From an uncultured Clostridia bacterium (GTDB taxonomy: Bacteria > Bacillota > Clostridia > Christensenellales > CAG-314): a stretch of DNA of 11,759 nt. Every line of letters begins with the position of its first letter. Within the stretch, counting starts at the first letter, position 1. The notes under the pieces are model-generated. The model worked only from the letters and a program-made list of their open reading frames with translations. It made no database searches and was not told where the DNA came from. The stretch covers positions 1-11,759 of the forward strand of contig CALLXO010000083.1 of assembly GCA_937875645.1 (NCBI GenBank), read 5' to 3'. This document shows, piece after piece, positions 1-10,220 of this stretch. The translations under genes and the position numbers were made by a program.

Positions 1-541
1 GTAATAATTCCTTCATTGCTTCGGCGCCCATGCCTACCCTAAAGCTGTCTTTGCCGTAAGTTTCTACTGCCTCACGGTGTTCGTTGGGAGTCAGCACCTG
101 TTTTTTTAGTAACGGTGTTTCTTTTGGGTCAAGTACAATAAAACTAGCAAAGTTTAACACTTGCTCCATTAATTTAGGAGACATATCCAGCAATAAACCC
201 ATACGGCTGGGCACCCCTCTAAAATACCAAATATGACTGACGGGAGCGGCAAGCTCTATGTGTCCCATACGCTCACGCCTGACTTTGGCTTTGGTTACTT
301 CTACACCACATTTGTCACAAATTACGCCTTTGTAGCGTATGCGCTTGTATTTGCCACAATGGCACTCCCAATCTTTAGTCGGTCCAAATATTTTCTCGCA
401 AAATAAACCGTCTTTTTCTGGCTTTGTTGTGCGATAGTTTATGGTTTCGGGTTTTGTCACTTCTCCGTGCGACCATTCTCTTATTTTTTCCGGTGAGGCT
501 ATTCCTATTTGAATAGAATCAAAATTATTTAATTCGAACAT
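1..541 (-). CDS. rpoC: RNA polymerase beta' subunit, N-terminal part (runs off the window)
   Basis: This is the largest subunit of the core RNA polymerase. About 180 N-terminal codons are present, and the gene continues past position 1. The protein begins [20 protein letters not shown], typical of bacterial beta'. Next comes the zinc-binding domain with a C-x-C-x12-C-x2-C arrangement (C60, C62, C75, C78), then the conserved stretches [15 protein letters not shown] and LLLDMSPK, which lead into the clamp. The ATG at 541-539 is preceded on the minus strand by a GGGGG ribosome binding site (549-553) that overlaps the rpoB stop codon. The 11-nt gap to rpoB and the shared strand mean co-transcription with rpoB. 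Nothing looks unusual in the visible part. The active-site NADFDGD motif lies outside the window. Identity is certain from the sequence motifs. Confidence 0.97.
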   Translation of the reverse strand, partial: MFELNNFDSIQIGIASPEKIREWSHGEVTKPETINYRTTKPEKDGLFCEKIFGPTKDWECHCGKYKRIRYKGVICDKCGVEVTKAKVRRERMGHIELAAPVSHIWYFRGVPSRMGLLLDMSPKLMEQVLNFASFIVLDPKETPLLKKQVLTPNEHREAVETYGKDSFRVGMGAEAMKELL

Positions 542-552
542 TTAATTTCCCC

Positions 553-4371
<3,819 letters not shown>

Positions 4372-4536
4372 CTATCCTAACCTCAAAAAATTTATTTTTG
4401 TAATTACCTTGACTTTTATGTCGAAGTTTGTATATACTAATATTGAAAAAAGCATCCGCGTTTATATGACGGTGTAAAAATGATTTAAAAAAGCATTAAA
4501 ACGTCTTATTTTTTGGCGAAAATACTGCATTAAATT
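4372..4536 (-). other. rpoB leader region (about 155-160 nt 5' UTR)
   Basis: This is the stretch between the predicted rpoB promoter and the rpoB start. It is very AT-rich. I see no tRNA, no open frame with a ribosome binding site, and no strong GC-rich hairpin that would point to an attenuator or riboswitch. The ribosome binding site GAGG lies next to the start codon. The length is inferred from the promoter position. Confidence 0.45.
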
Positions 4537-4565
4537 ATTCTAATACTAACGATGTCAATAGTCAA
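4537..4565 (-). promoter_or_regulatory. Sigma-A type promoter for rpoBC
   Basis: On the minus strand TTGACT (4565-4560) is followed after exactly 17 nt by TAGAAT (4542-4537). Each box has five of six consensus bases. It sits about 165 nt upstream of the rpoB ATG and downstream of the marR hairpin, so rpoBC can be transcribed independently of marR. Confidence 0.7.
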
Positions 4566-4632
4566 CGTTTATTAGACGGTTTTTGTATAAAAAAATTATT
4601 ATTTATTTTTTCATTATTAAATTGTTTAACAA

Positions 4633-4673
4633 CCACCAAAATAACAGGTCATTCGGTTTGAGTGACCTGTTAT
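4633..4673 (-). terminator. Probable intrinsic terminator of marR
   Basis: A perfect 11-bp inverted repeat ATAACAGGTCA/TGACCTGTTAT (4641-4651 and 4663-4673) lies 15 nt past the marR stop codon. On the minus strand the stem runs into TTTTGG, a short and imperfect T-run. Position and stem fit a terminator, but the weak T-tract could allow read-through into rpoBC. In plus-strand RNA the stem would be longer because of an extra G-U pair, but no plus-strand gene reads into it. Confidence 0.55.
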
Positions 4674-4687
4674 GATTAATAACAATA

Positions 4688-5152
4688 TTACTTGTCCATT
4701 TTAGTAAATTTACGAAATGTTTCAACAATATATTTGTAAGCATCAAAAAGGCGCTTGCCTTTGTCGGGACAATGTTTTTCAATATTATATTGCAAATTCT
4801 TCGCCATAACAGCAGCGTACCCATCACTTTGCTTTAAGCTTTTTTTAGTTAGTTTTATGTAGATGCTGCGTCTGTCATTTTGTTTTTGAATGCGCTCAAC
4901 TAATCCCTTTTCTACAAGCTTTTCTATCACTCTTGTCAAGTTAGAGCGCTTTTTGTTTAAAAATTTTGCAATTGCCGTCATTGTTTGCTCTCCGTTATTA
5001 AACAAGAACATACATATTTTCATTTCGGAATATGTCAAATCATATTTGTCGTAGAAACTTCCGTCCACGCTTACATCAGCAAGTTTAAGATTTATTAACT
5101 GTCCTTCTTCGTTTACTAAGTCCGCTAATGCCTGTATCTCCGCCAAATCCAT
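4688..5152 (-). CDS. MarR-family transcriptional regulator
   Basis: This is a 154-aa winged helix-turn-helix protein, the normal MarR length. A helical N-terminus (1-35) is followed by the DNA-binding core: LTYSEMKICMFLF (about 39-51), the helix-turn-helix with recognition helix NKKRSNLTRVIEKLVEKGLV (66-85), and a wing containing QNDRRSIYIKLT (91-102), with the D-R-R signature of the family. C-terminal helices (about 108-150) would form the dimer interface. I chose the ATG at 5152 because AGGAAG lies 8 nt upstream. The GTG three codons earlier, at 5161, would leave no spacing to that site. Such proteins bind palindromes as dimers and often repress themselves and a divergent gene, commonly releasing DNA on ligand binding or oxidation. 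The ligand cannot be inferred. The divergent lipoprotein gene at 5364 is the obvious target; rpoBC downstream is unlikely to be one. Confidence 0.9.
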   Translation of the reverse strand: MDLAEIQALADLVNEEGQLINLKLADVSVDGSFYDKYDLTYSEMKICMFLFNNGEQTMTAIAKFLNKKRSNLTRVIEKLVEKGLVERIQKQNDRRSIYIKLTKKSLKQSDGYAAVMAKNLQYNIEKHCPDKGKRLFDAYKYIVETFRKFTKMDK

Positions 5153-5186
5153 TGTTTTCACTTCCTATACCAATCATTTCAGACAA

Positions 5187-5215
5187 ATTATAAAACTTTC
5201 ACAAACAATTGTCAA
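5187..5215 (-). promoter_or_regulatory. Consensus sigma-A promoter of marR
   Basis: On the minus strand a perfect TTGACA (5215-5210) and a perfect TATAAT (5192-5187) are separated by 17 nt. The expected start site near 5180 gives a leader of about 28 nt. A promoter this strong in front of a repressor gene fits an autorepressed regulator (inference). Confidence 0.85.
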
Positions 5216-5232
5216 GCAAACTATTGACAATT
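5207..5232. promoter_or_regulatory. 26-bp inverted repeat spanning two divergent -35 boxes; candidate MarR operator
   Basis: AATTGTCAA (5207-5215) and TTGACAATT (5224-5232) form a perfect 9-bp inverted repeat with an 8-bp spacer. Each arm contains the -35 box of one divergent promoter plus three matching extra bases. Related ACAATTRT motifs occur at 5205-5212, 5227-5234 and 5263-5270. Binding here would block both promoters. Part of the symmetry is forced by two TTGACA boxes facing away from each other, so operator function is inferred. Confidence 0.5.
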
Positions 5233-5252
5233 ATCACTTTAATGATTATTAT
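5224..5252 (+). promoter_or_regulatory. Sigma-A promoter of the large LRR lipoprotein gene
   Basis: TTGACA (5224-5229), 17 nt, TATTAT (5247-5252). The -35 box is only 8 bp from the -35 box of the divergent marR promoter, so the two promoters cannot easily be occupied together. The leader to the ATG at 5364 is about 105 nt. It includes a small inverted repeat TTGTTT-A-AAACAA at 5326-5338, just before the ribosome binding site. Confidence 0.75.
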
Positions 5253-5363
5253 TAATTTGATAACAATTATACTATAGACAAATATTATAATCCAGTTAAT
5301 TAATTTATTTCGATAAAGTAAATTGTTGTTTAAAACAAAAAGAAATAAATAGGAGGAGAAACT

Positions 5364-8300
5364 ATGACTACTTATAAACGCAAGTCAATCATACTCTTGG
5401 TAGCATTAATTTTTGCTGTACTGTGTCTTACTATATGTTTAGGCGCATGCACAAAAAGCTATACGGTTAGCTTTAACACCTTTGATAACGGCACAATCGA
5501 GCCGCAACAGGTGAAAAAAGACGCCAAAGTTGAAATACCTGATGTACCAATAAAAACAGGATTTGTTTTTGAAGGTTGGTACACAACGGAGGAATGCTCT
5601 GACGACTCTAAATGGATTTTCGAAACGCACACCGTAACAAGTGATATGACTATGTACGCTAAATTTGAAGAAATTATACATACCGTCACCTTTGACTCTA
5701 ACGGCGGGTCGGAAGTAGCTAAGCAATACATAAGTTACAACGGCGAGGCAAAAGCGCCTAACGCACCCACCCTTGACAAAAACGAATTCTTGGGTTGGTT
5801 TATTGATGAGGAATTAGAAACTTCCTTTGATTTTGGGACCATCTTAACAGGAGATATAACCCTTTATGCAAAGTGGTCACAAAACGTATTTGAACTGATT
5901 TTTGACACTTTGGGCGGTAATGAAATAGCCCCGTTAAGAGTAAATAAAGGCCAAATACCAGTATTTTTTGACCAGCCCACAAAAGACGGCTTTGTCTTTT
6001 TTGGTTGGTATGCTGAGGACGATTTCCAAAACGAATACACCTTTGAGCAACCGTTGACAGCCGATACCACCATTTACGCCAAGTGGGAAGCGCAAATTGA
6101 AACTGCAGACGGTTTTTTGCTCAGCCCTAAGAAAGAAGGCGGTTATGCTATTTCTGCGAAAAAAGATTTTGCTTTTGAAGGCGAATTAGTTATACCTGCT
6201 CTTTACGAAGGGGTAGTGATTAATGAAATTTTGACCGAAGGCTTTAAAAATCAAACAGCAGTAACAAAACTGACTATTGGTGACAACATTGATTATCTCG
6301 GTTTTGGTGCTTTTGACGGAATGACTGATTTGGAAGAAATAACTGTAACTTATTTTGGTTGCAATGCTGATGTTTTATTCCCAGAAGGCGTGCCTATTAA
6401 CCTTAAAAAATTATTCGTTACACATGCGCCAGAAAATGTTACAGACAGCGATTTATTAAATGGCTTTGTTAATATCGAAGAGTTTTCCTTATCTGGCAAT
6501 ATCACACAGTTAGGTGCGATACTCAGTGGCTTGACCAATCTAAAAAAAGTCACATTGCCTTTTATAGGTAGCACAGCAGAAGGTACTTTTGCTAAAAACT
6601 TTGGTTATATATTTGGTAGTAGCAATTACTTGTTACAGTCTATGGCTGTACCGGAAACTTTGGAAGAAATTGTGTTAACGGGAGGCAGTCAAATTTGGGA
6701 AAATTCATTCTATAATTTAAGCAATATTAAAAAAGTAGTATTGCCTGACAGCATAACTAAAATTGGCAAATATGCTTTTGATAATTGCAGCAGTTTATCT
6801 GAAATAGTATTGGGCAATGGCGTTAAAGAAATCGATTACGGAGCCTTTAGTGGTTGCAGTACCCTTACGCAAATAAACTTGCCGGAAGGATTAACTACAA
6901 TTGGACAGTACGCTTTTTCTTTCACTGCTTTAGTAACTCTTAATTTGCCTTCTACTGTAAATTCGATCACATTACCCAGCATAATGGCTCATTTGGAAGA
7001 AATAACCGTAGCTACTGCAAACAATACCTTTACTGCAAAAGAGGGCATACTGTTTTCTGCCGACGAAACAATACTTTATTGGTATCCCGTTAAAAAAGCG
7101 GGCACATCTTACACAGTACCTAACAATGTCAAAAAGATTGGCACTTATGCCTTTGAACATGCAAATTTTCTGACTTCTATAAACTTCAATGACGGTCTAG
7201 AGGAAATAGGAGTGTGCGCATTCCGTAATTGTTTAAATATTACATCAATTACCTTGCCCTCTTCTGTAAGAACTATAGGTCAAACGGCGTTTTCTACAAT
7301 GGAAAGCTTGACGGAGTTTAACTTCCCAACTGAGATAGATTATGAAGGGTCTATGTCTTTAGGCAAGTTCTTGCTTTCTTCAAGTCCCAATCTTACCTCT
7401 TTAACGGTGCCACATTTTGTCACTAATATACCTGAGTATTTTGTTTCCGGCTCAGAAAATCTGATCACTCTAACCATTGAAGGCGAAATGAAAAGCATCG
7501 GACAACGCGCATTTGCAAATACGCCGATAGAAGAACTTGCCCTCACCTTTGCTGATAACGCAACTATAGGAGAGCATATATTTTTCAATTGCGCATCTAT
7601 CAATAAGCTTTATATCGTTATGGCAGAAGGCGCAACGATTTTGCCCTTATTGAATGCAAATCAAAACGTAATGCCTATGATTATTGTTGATAGCGACTTG
7701 GAGGAAGATTTTAAGGTTAATTGGAGTACATTTGCCTCTTACATAACAAGTGAATTTGACCCGTCAAAATTATTTGTTATTGAGGATGGCGTCTTGCTTG
7801 AATATGTAGGTGGAGCTGACATAACTGATATTGAAATACCTGATACAGTGAATACTATTGCTTACGGCGTATTTCAGCAAAATACAAATATAAAAAATAT
7901 CGTTATACCTCAAAACGTAACGACGATAGGAGAACGCGCGTTCTATAAAATGTCTGCGTTGTTAAGTATAGAATTTTCACACACCCAAACGGATAGTTTG
8001 AGAAATATGCTTTCTCTTAATAGTAGTGGCAATACAGGTAAAATATCAAATGCGTTTATGTCAAGCGTATGCGTATTCGTTGCGCAAAATAACGATATGG
8101 CAAACGAAATAAAAAGTTGGTATGCCTCATTTTCAAAAACAAATCAAATGGTTTATTGTAAATCTGATGTTGACATAAGAGAAGATAGCGTGTTTAATGT
8201 AGCGGGAGACAGATTACTTATTTATAAAGGTTCTGCTACGTCCTATACCGTGCCATTAGAAGTAAAGCATATTGGACCATATGCTTTCCAAGATAATACT

Positions 8301-8759
8301 ACTCTTACTTCAATAGATTTTAATCGTGTCGAAACTATAGGGTATAGCGCATTTGCAAAGACAAAAATCACGCAAATAATATTTCCTGAATATATAAGAG
8401 AAATCGGAGAGAGCGCATTTTCTTCGGCTGAAATGAAAAGCATTGTTTTTGCAGACTGCTCGGTAAATATTGGCGATAATGCTTTTAGTGGTTGTCCAAA
8501 GATTGAGGAAATAGATTTTGGTAACAATATTCTTTCCATAGGCTACGGAGCATTTATGTGTGCAGGCAACGGAATAGATTCGATAATATTGCCCGCAAGC
8601 ATTACTTATATTGGCGAATCTGCCTTCGAAGACGCTGACATTGATACAATATATTGCCGTTTTGAAGAATCAATAATGGATGATTGGGATGACGGTAATT
8701 ATTGGACAGAGACCTTTTATGGCTCCGAAATTATTTACGGCTACACCGGGGAAGAGTAA
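5364..8759 (+). CDS. Large surface lipoprotein: three Flg_new repeats and a BspA-like leucine-rich repeat array
   Basis: This is a 1131-aa predicted cell-surface lipoprotein. A basic N-terminus and hydrophobic core end in the lipobox LGAC, so Cys29 would be lipidated. Three Listeria-Bacteroides (Flg_new, InlB B-repeat type) units follow at about 33-101, 107-171 and 176-241. They end in YAKF, YAKW and YAKW and carry GW(Y/F) cores. From about residue 245 to the end there are BspA-type LRR_5 repeats of the pattern IP..V..IG..AF..C..L, for example 455-535 and 935-1110. They are interrupted by modules with dGvLl-like strands (about 560-580, 800-815, 935-950) and W..(F/Y)..(I/F) segments. There is no LPXTG motif or C-terminal membrane helix, so lipid anchoring is the likely attachment. 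The start is well supported by AGGAGG 7 nt before the ATG. Such proteins usually serve in adhesion or host and matrix contact, but the ligand is unknown. Its promoter is intertwined with that of the divergent marR. Confidence 0.93.
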   Translation: MTTYKRKSIILLVALIFAVLCLTICLGACTKSYTVSFNTFDNGTIEPQQVKKDAKVEIPDVPIKTGFVFEGWYTTEECSDDSKWIFETHTVTSDMTMYAKFEEIIHTVTFDSNGGSEVAKQYISYNGEAKAPNAPTLDKNEFLGWFIDEELETSFDFGTILTGDITLYAKWSQNVFELIFDTLGGNEIAPLRVNKGQIPVFFDQPTKDGFVFFGWYAEDDFQNEYTFEQPLTADTTIYAKWEAQIETADGFLLSPKKEGGYAISAKKDFAFEGELVIPALYEGVVINEILTEGFKNQTAVTKLTIGDNIDYLGFGAFDGMTDLEEITVTYFGCNADVLFPEGVPINLKKLFVTHAPENVTDSDLLNGFVNIEEFSLSGNITQLGAILSGLTNLKKVTLPFIGSTAEGTFAKNFGYIFGSSNYLLQSMAVPETLEEIVLTGGSQIWENSFYNLSNIKKVVLPDSITKIGKYAFDNCSSLSEIVLGNGVKEIDYGAFSGCSTLTQINLPEGLTTIGQYAFSFTALVTLNLPSTVNSITLPSIMAHLEEITVATANNTFTAKEGILFSADETILYWYPVKKAGTSYTVPNNVKKIGTYAFEHANFLTSINFNDGLEEIGVCAFRNCLNITSITLPSSVRTIGQTAFSTMESLTEFNFPTEIDYEGSMSLGKFLLSSSPNLTSLTVPHFVTNIPEYFVSGSENLITLTIEGEMKSIGQRAFANTPIEELALTFADNATIGEHIFFNCASINKLYIVMAEGATILPLLNANQNVMPMIIVDSDLEEDFKVNWSTFASYITSEFDPSKLFVIEDGVLLEYVGGADITDIEIPDTVNTIAYGVFQQNTNIKNIVIPQNVTTIGERAFYKMSALLSIEFSHTQTDSLRNMLSLNSSGNTGKISNAFMSSVCVFVAQNNDMANEIKSWYASFSKTNQMVYCKSDVDIREDSVFNVAGDRLLIYKGSATSYTVPLEVKHIGPYAFQDNTTLTSIDFNRVETIGYSAFAKTKITQIIFPEYIREIGESAFSSAEMKSIVFADCSVNIGDNAFSGCPKIEEIDFGNNILSIGYGAFMCAGNGIDSIILPASITYIGESAFEDADIDTIYCRFEESIMDDWDDGNYWTETFYGSEIIYGYTGEE

Positions 8760-8810
8760 ACCATATGGGTTCATAATAATTCTATGAATTATTGAACAAT
8801 ACATCCGATT

Positions 8811-8854
8811 AAGGAATGGCGCATAATCTTAAAACATTATGTGTCATTCTTTTG
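8811..8854 (+). terminator. Intrinsic terminator of the large lipoprotein gene
   Basis: GAATGGCGCATAAT (8814-8827) pairs with ATTATGTGTCATTC (8836-8849) across an 8-nt loop. The stem has 14 pairs, two of them G-U, and the flanking AAG/TTT can extend it to 17. TTTTG follows at once. The G-U pairs become A-C mismatches in the opposite strand's RNA, so the hairpin works for plus-strand transcripts. A second AT-only hairpin, AATAATTC/GAATTATT (8775-8793), sits between the stop codon and this terminator. Confidence 0.85.
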
Positions 8855-8905
8855 TTAATTAGAGAAAAAATAATTATTCTTGATAGGATAATCGTTGCTG
8901 TCAAA

Positions 8906-8925
8906 TTAAATCACGTTTGATTTAA
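8906..8925. repeat. 20-bp palindrome upstream of the orphan promoter copy
   Basis: TTAAATCA (8906-8913) and TGATTTAA (8918-8925) form a perfect 8-bp inverted repeat around CGTT. It ends 5 bp before the -35 box of the upstream direct-repeat copy and has no counterpart at the downstream copy. It could be an operator or a junction relic. AT-rich palindromes also arise by chance. Confidence 0.45.
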
Positions 8926-8998
8926 ACTTATTGCCTTTTTTGGCTATAAAACGTATAATAAAATCAATAAAAGTTTGATGAGTTATGAAACTTGATAA
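8923..8998 (+). repeat. Direct repeat copy 1 (duplicated rqcP promoter and 5' end)
   Basis: These 76 bp align with 10267-10344 with eight mismatches and one 2-nt gap. They start with TAAACTTATTGC, run through an identical stretch GTATAATAAAATCAATAAAA, then GAGTTATGA and CTTGATAA. The copy includes a promoter, the TGAGTT spacer, an ATG and the first codons (M-K-L-D against M-R-L-D in rqcP). Similarity fades after 8998. Confidence 0.9.
8931..8959 (+). promoter_or_regulatory. Orphan promoter in direct repeat copy 1
   Basis: TTGCCT (8931-8936), 17 nt, perfect TATAAT (8954-8959), matching in position the rqcP promoter of copy 2. The only frame it serves is an 18-codon remnant. Its transcript would run on antisense into the convergent lipoprotein gene that ends at 9028. 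I see no terminator between the promoter and that gene. Confidence 0.6.
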
Positions 8999-9041
8999 TT
9001 TATTCATTTCAATTCTCCTTTATTCTATTAAATCCACTTAG
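8985..9041 (+). pseudogene. 18-codon remnant of an rqcP 5' end
   Basis: The ATG in direct repeat copy 1 opens a frame MKLDNLFISILLYSIKST that stops at TAG 9039-9041. The first residues match RqcP (M-R-L-D-K), and a weak in-frame resemblance (IS-IL against VSRIL) persists if small codon deletions are allowed. It overlaps the 3' end of the minus-strand lipoprotein gene by 14 nt. It is most likely a truncated duplicate. A translated leader peptide is a less likely alternative. Confidence 0.5.
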
Positions 9042-9786
9042 CGAACAATTGTATTATTTGATAGGTGCAAACATAATCATCGTATTGCTTTGGAGCTACT
9101 TTATCCGTTTCAAAATTCCATTGGTTTATACATTCTGCTTCTTTATACCAACCGCCAAAGGTATAGCCCTCACGTGTTGGAGTAGGTGGCTCAAAAGATA
9201 TTAGTTCATTGTCGTAATCGTCCGCCCAATATATCGGCTCCGGTGTTTCGTAATTAAGATAGTATGTTACGTCTGCCGGACGGTAATACGCATCTTCAAT
9301 GTAAGTGCCATCATATATTGCATTTTTTCGACTTTCATATAAATTTCTGGCAAAGTATCTTCCATTTTGACGCAAATCTGATATATTGATATTAATTTCA
9401 TTAAATTCATAATAGCCAATAAAAATTACTTTATTTAAATTCCCACAGTGAGAAAATACACCTTTCATCATTTCTATTTCATGAGTAATGTATACCTTTT
9501 TTAAATTTTCACTTTCCCAATAACCATAGACAAAACCAGGTCCTTTGTTTTCGCCGAGACTCTTTACGGGATAACCTCCCAATGTTTTTGGCACAACAAT
9601 TGTCTCCTGCTGTTTTCCGCTTTCCGTTAATCCAAAAATGCTTACGCTATTTTTATCGTACATATTATATGTAAAAAAACCTTCTTCAAATTGCGGTTTT
9701 ATATACTTACATCCGCTAAACAATAATAGATTTGTTACTAATATACATATTGCTAAAAACAACAGAATAAATTTCTTCTTGTTCAT
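9028..9786 (-). CDS. BspA-like lipoprotein with one C-terminal Flg_new repeat
   Basis: This is a 252-aa predicted surface lipoprotein. A lysine-rich N-terminus and hydrophobic helix end in the lipobox FSGC, with Cys26 as the lipidation site. Residues about 45-125 resemble a short BspA LRR block (IVVP, GGYPVKSLG, LKKVYIT, GVFSHCGNLNKVIF). An unassigned tyrosine-rich stretch covers about 126-195. One Flg_new unit follows, with GYTFGGWYKEAECINQW (about 206-222) and the closing FAKWI at the C-terminus. The order, LRR then Flg_new, is the reverse of the large lipoprotein at 5364. The ATG is supported by AAAGGAG 6 nt upstream. A surface role is inferred and the binding partner is unknown. The gene converges on the large lipoprotein gene and on the orphan rqcP promoter copy, which could drive antisense RNA into its 3' end. 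Confidence 0.85.
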   Translation of the reverse strand: MNKKKFILLFLAICILVTNLLLFSGCKYIKPQFEEGFFTYNMYDKNSVSIFGLTESGKQQETIVVPKTLGGYPVKSLGENKGPGFVYGYWESENLKKVYITHEIEMMKGVFSHCGNLNKVIFIGYYEFNEININISDLRQNGRYFARNLYESRKNAIYDGTYIEDAYYRPADVTYYLNYETPEPIYWADDYDNELISFEPPTPTREGYTFGGWYKEAECINQWNFETDKVAPKQYDDYVCTYQIIQLFAKWI

Positions 9787-9880
9787 CTTTTTCTCCTTTT
9801 TAATAATCTTACTTTATTTCATATGTATTTCTAAGGCAACAAGTGCCTGTTCTCTTTTTGTAATTTCAACAACAAATAAC

Positions 9881-9903
9881 TTACATAAATTTTATTCCTC
9901 CTT
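9881..9903 (-). promoter_or_regulatory. Strong ribosome binding site followed by an ATG-TAA start-stop pair in the lipoprotein leader
   Basis: On the minus strand AAGGAGG (9903-9897) is followed after 10 nt by ATG immediately followed by TAA (9886-9881). This lies about 95 nt upstream of the 252-aa lipoprotein start. In another frame about 25 codons stay open downstream without a usable start codon. It may be a broken small gene, a minimal regulatory ORF, or chance. Confidence 0.35.
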
Positions 9904-9944
9904 TTTATAGATTTTTATAATTACAATAAGTATAAAGCTTACTA

Positions 9945-9972
9945 ATTAAAATTCTATATTTAAATCTGTCAA
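9945..9972 (-). promoter_or_regulatory. Probable promoter of the 252-aa lipoprotein gene
   Basis: On the minus strand TTGACA (9972-9967), 16 nt, TTTAAT (9950-9945; five of six bases). The leader to the ATG at 9786 would be about 150 nt. A second TTGACA lies exactly 20 bp upstream (9992-9987) but has no matching -10 box. Confidence 0.55.
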
Positions 9973-9995
9973 GTAATTATCTATTTTGTCAAAAA

Positions 9996-10154
9996 TTAAA
10001 TTTTAGTTTTTTGTCCATAATTGAAAATGCAAATTTTCGGCTGCTCTGGAGTGTCATCATCGTCATTTCCATTAGTATCAACGCAAGCAGAGCACAATAC
10101 TAAAATGATAGTAATAAAGATACAAAAGAGAATCAAATAAAAATTCTTTCTCAT
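9996..10154 (-). CDS. Micro-lipoprotein, 52 aa (possibly a truncated lipoprotein gene)
   Basis: This small minus-strand frame falls below common ORF cut-offs. The ATG (10154-10152) has GGGAGG 5 nt upstream, and a good promoter lies behind it. The product starts MRKNF, has a hydrophobic helix (about 6-20), and ends the signal peptide with LCSAC, so Cys24 is the likely lipidation site; the -3 residue is Cys rather than the usual Leu. The mature part is only 29 residues: a flexible acidic linker (GNDDDDTPEQP), then ICIFNYGQKTKI and TAA. Signal peptide plus acidic linker is how larger lipoproteins begin, so this may be the stub of a deleted surface protein. Intact promoter and translation signals argue that it is expressed. 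I recognise no domain. Confidence 0.65.
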   Translation of the reverse strand: MRKNFYLILFCIFITIILVLCSACVDTNGNDDDDTPEQPKICIFNYGQKTKI

Positions 10155-10220
10155 AAATGCCTCCCATTAAGTTTTTATTATTTTGCTGTATATATATATG
10201 ATTTTTACCGCCTACTGTTT

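Noticed and set aside
4603..4827. 74-codon minus-strand frame overlapping the end of marR
   Set aside because: It is an out-of-frame shadow of the marR 3' end, runs through the terminator hairpin and has no ribosome binding site.
5153..5161. Upstream GTG start for MarR (157 aa)
   Set aside because: AGGAAG directly abuts the GTG with no spacing but is 8 nt from the ATG at 5152, which is therefore the better start.
5473..6090. Three repeats at the start of the large lipoprotein as a DNA-level tandem repeat
   Set aside because: The units are similar in protein sequence only; the nucleotide sequences have diverged, so no slippage-type repeat is present.
8992..9204. 70-codon plus-strand frame downstream of the orphan promoter
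   Set aside because: It has no ATG with a ribosome binding site, is in a different frame from the rqcP-like start at 8985, and is antisense to the lipoprotein C-terminus.
9638..9910. 90-codon plus-strand hydrophobic frame
   Set aside because: It is antisense to the signal peptide and leader of the 252-aa lipoprotein; the hydrophobic character comes from AT-rich sequence, and there is no ribosome binding site.
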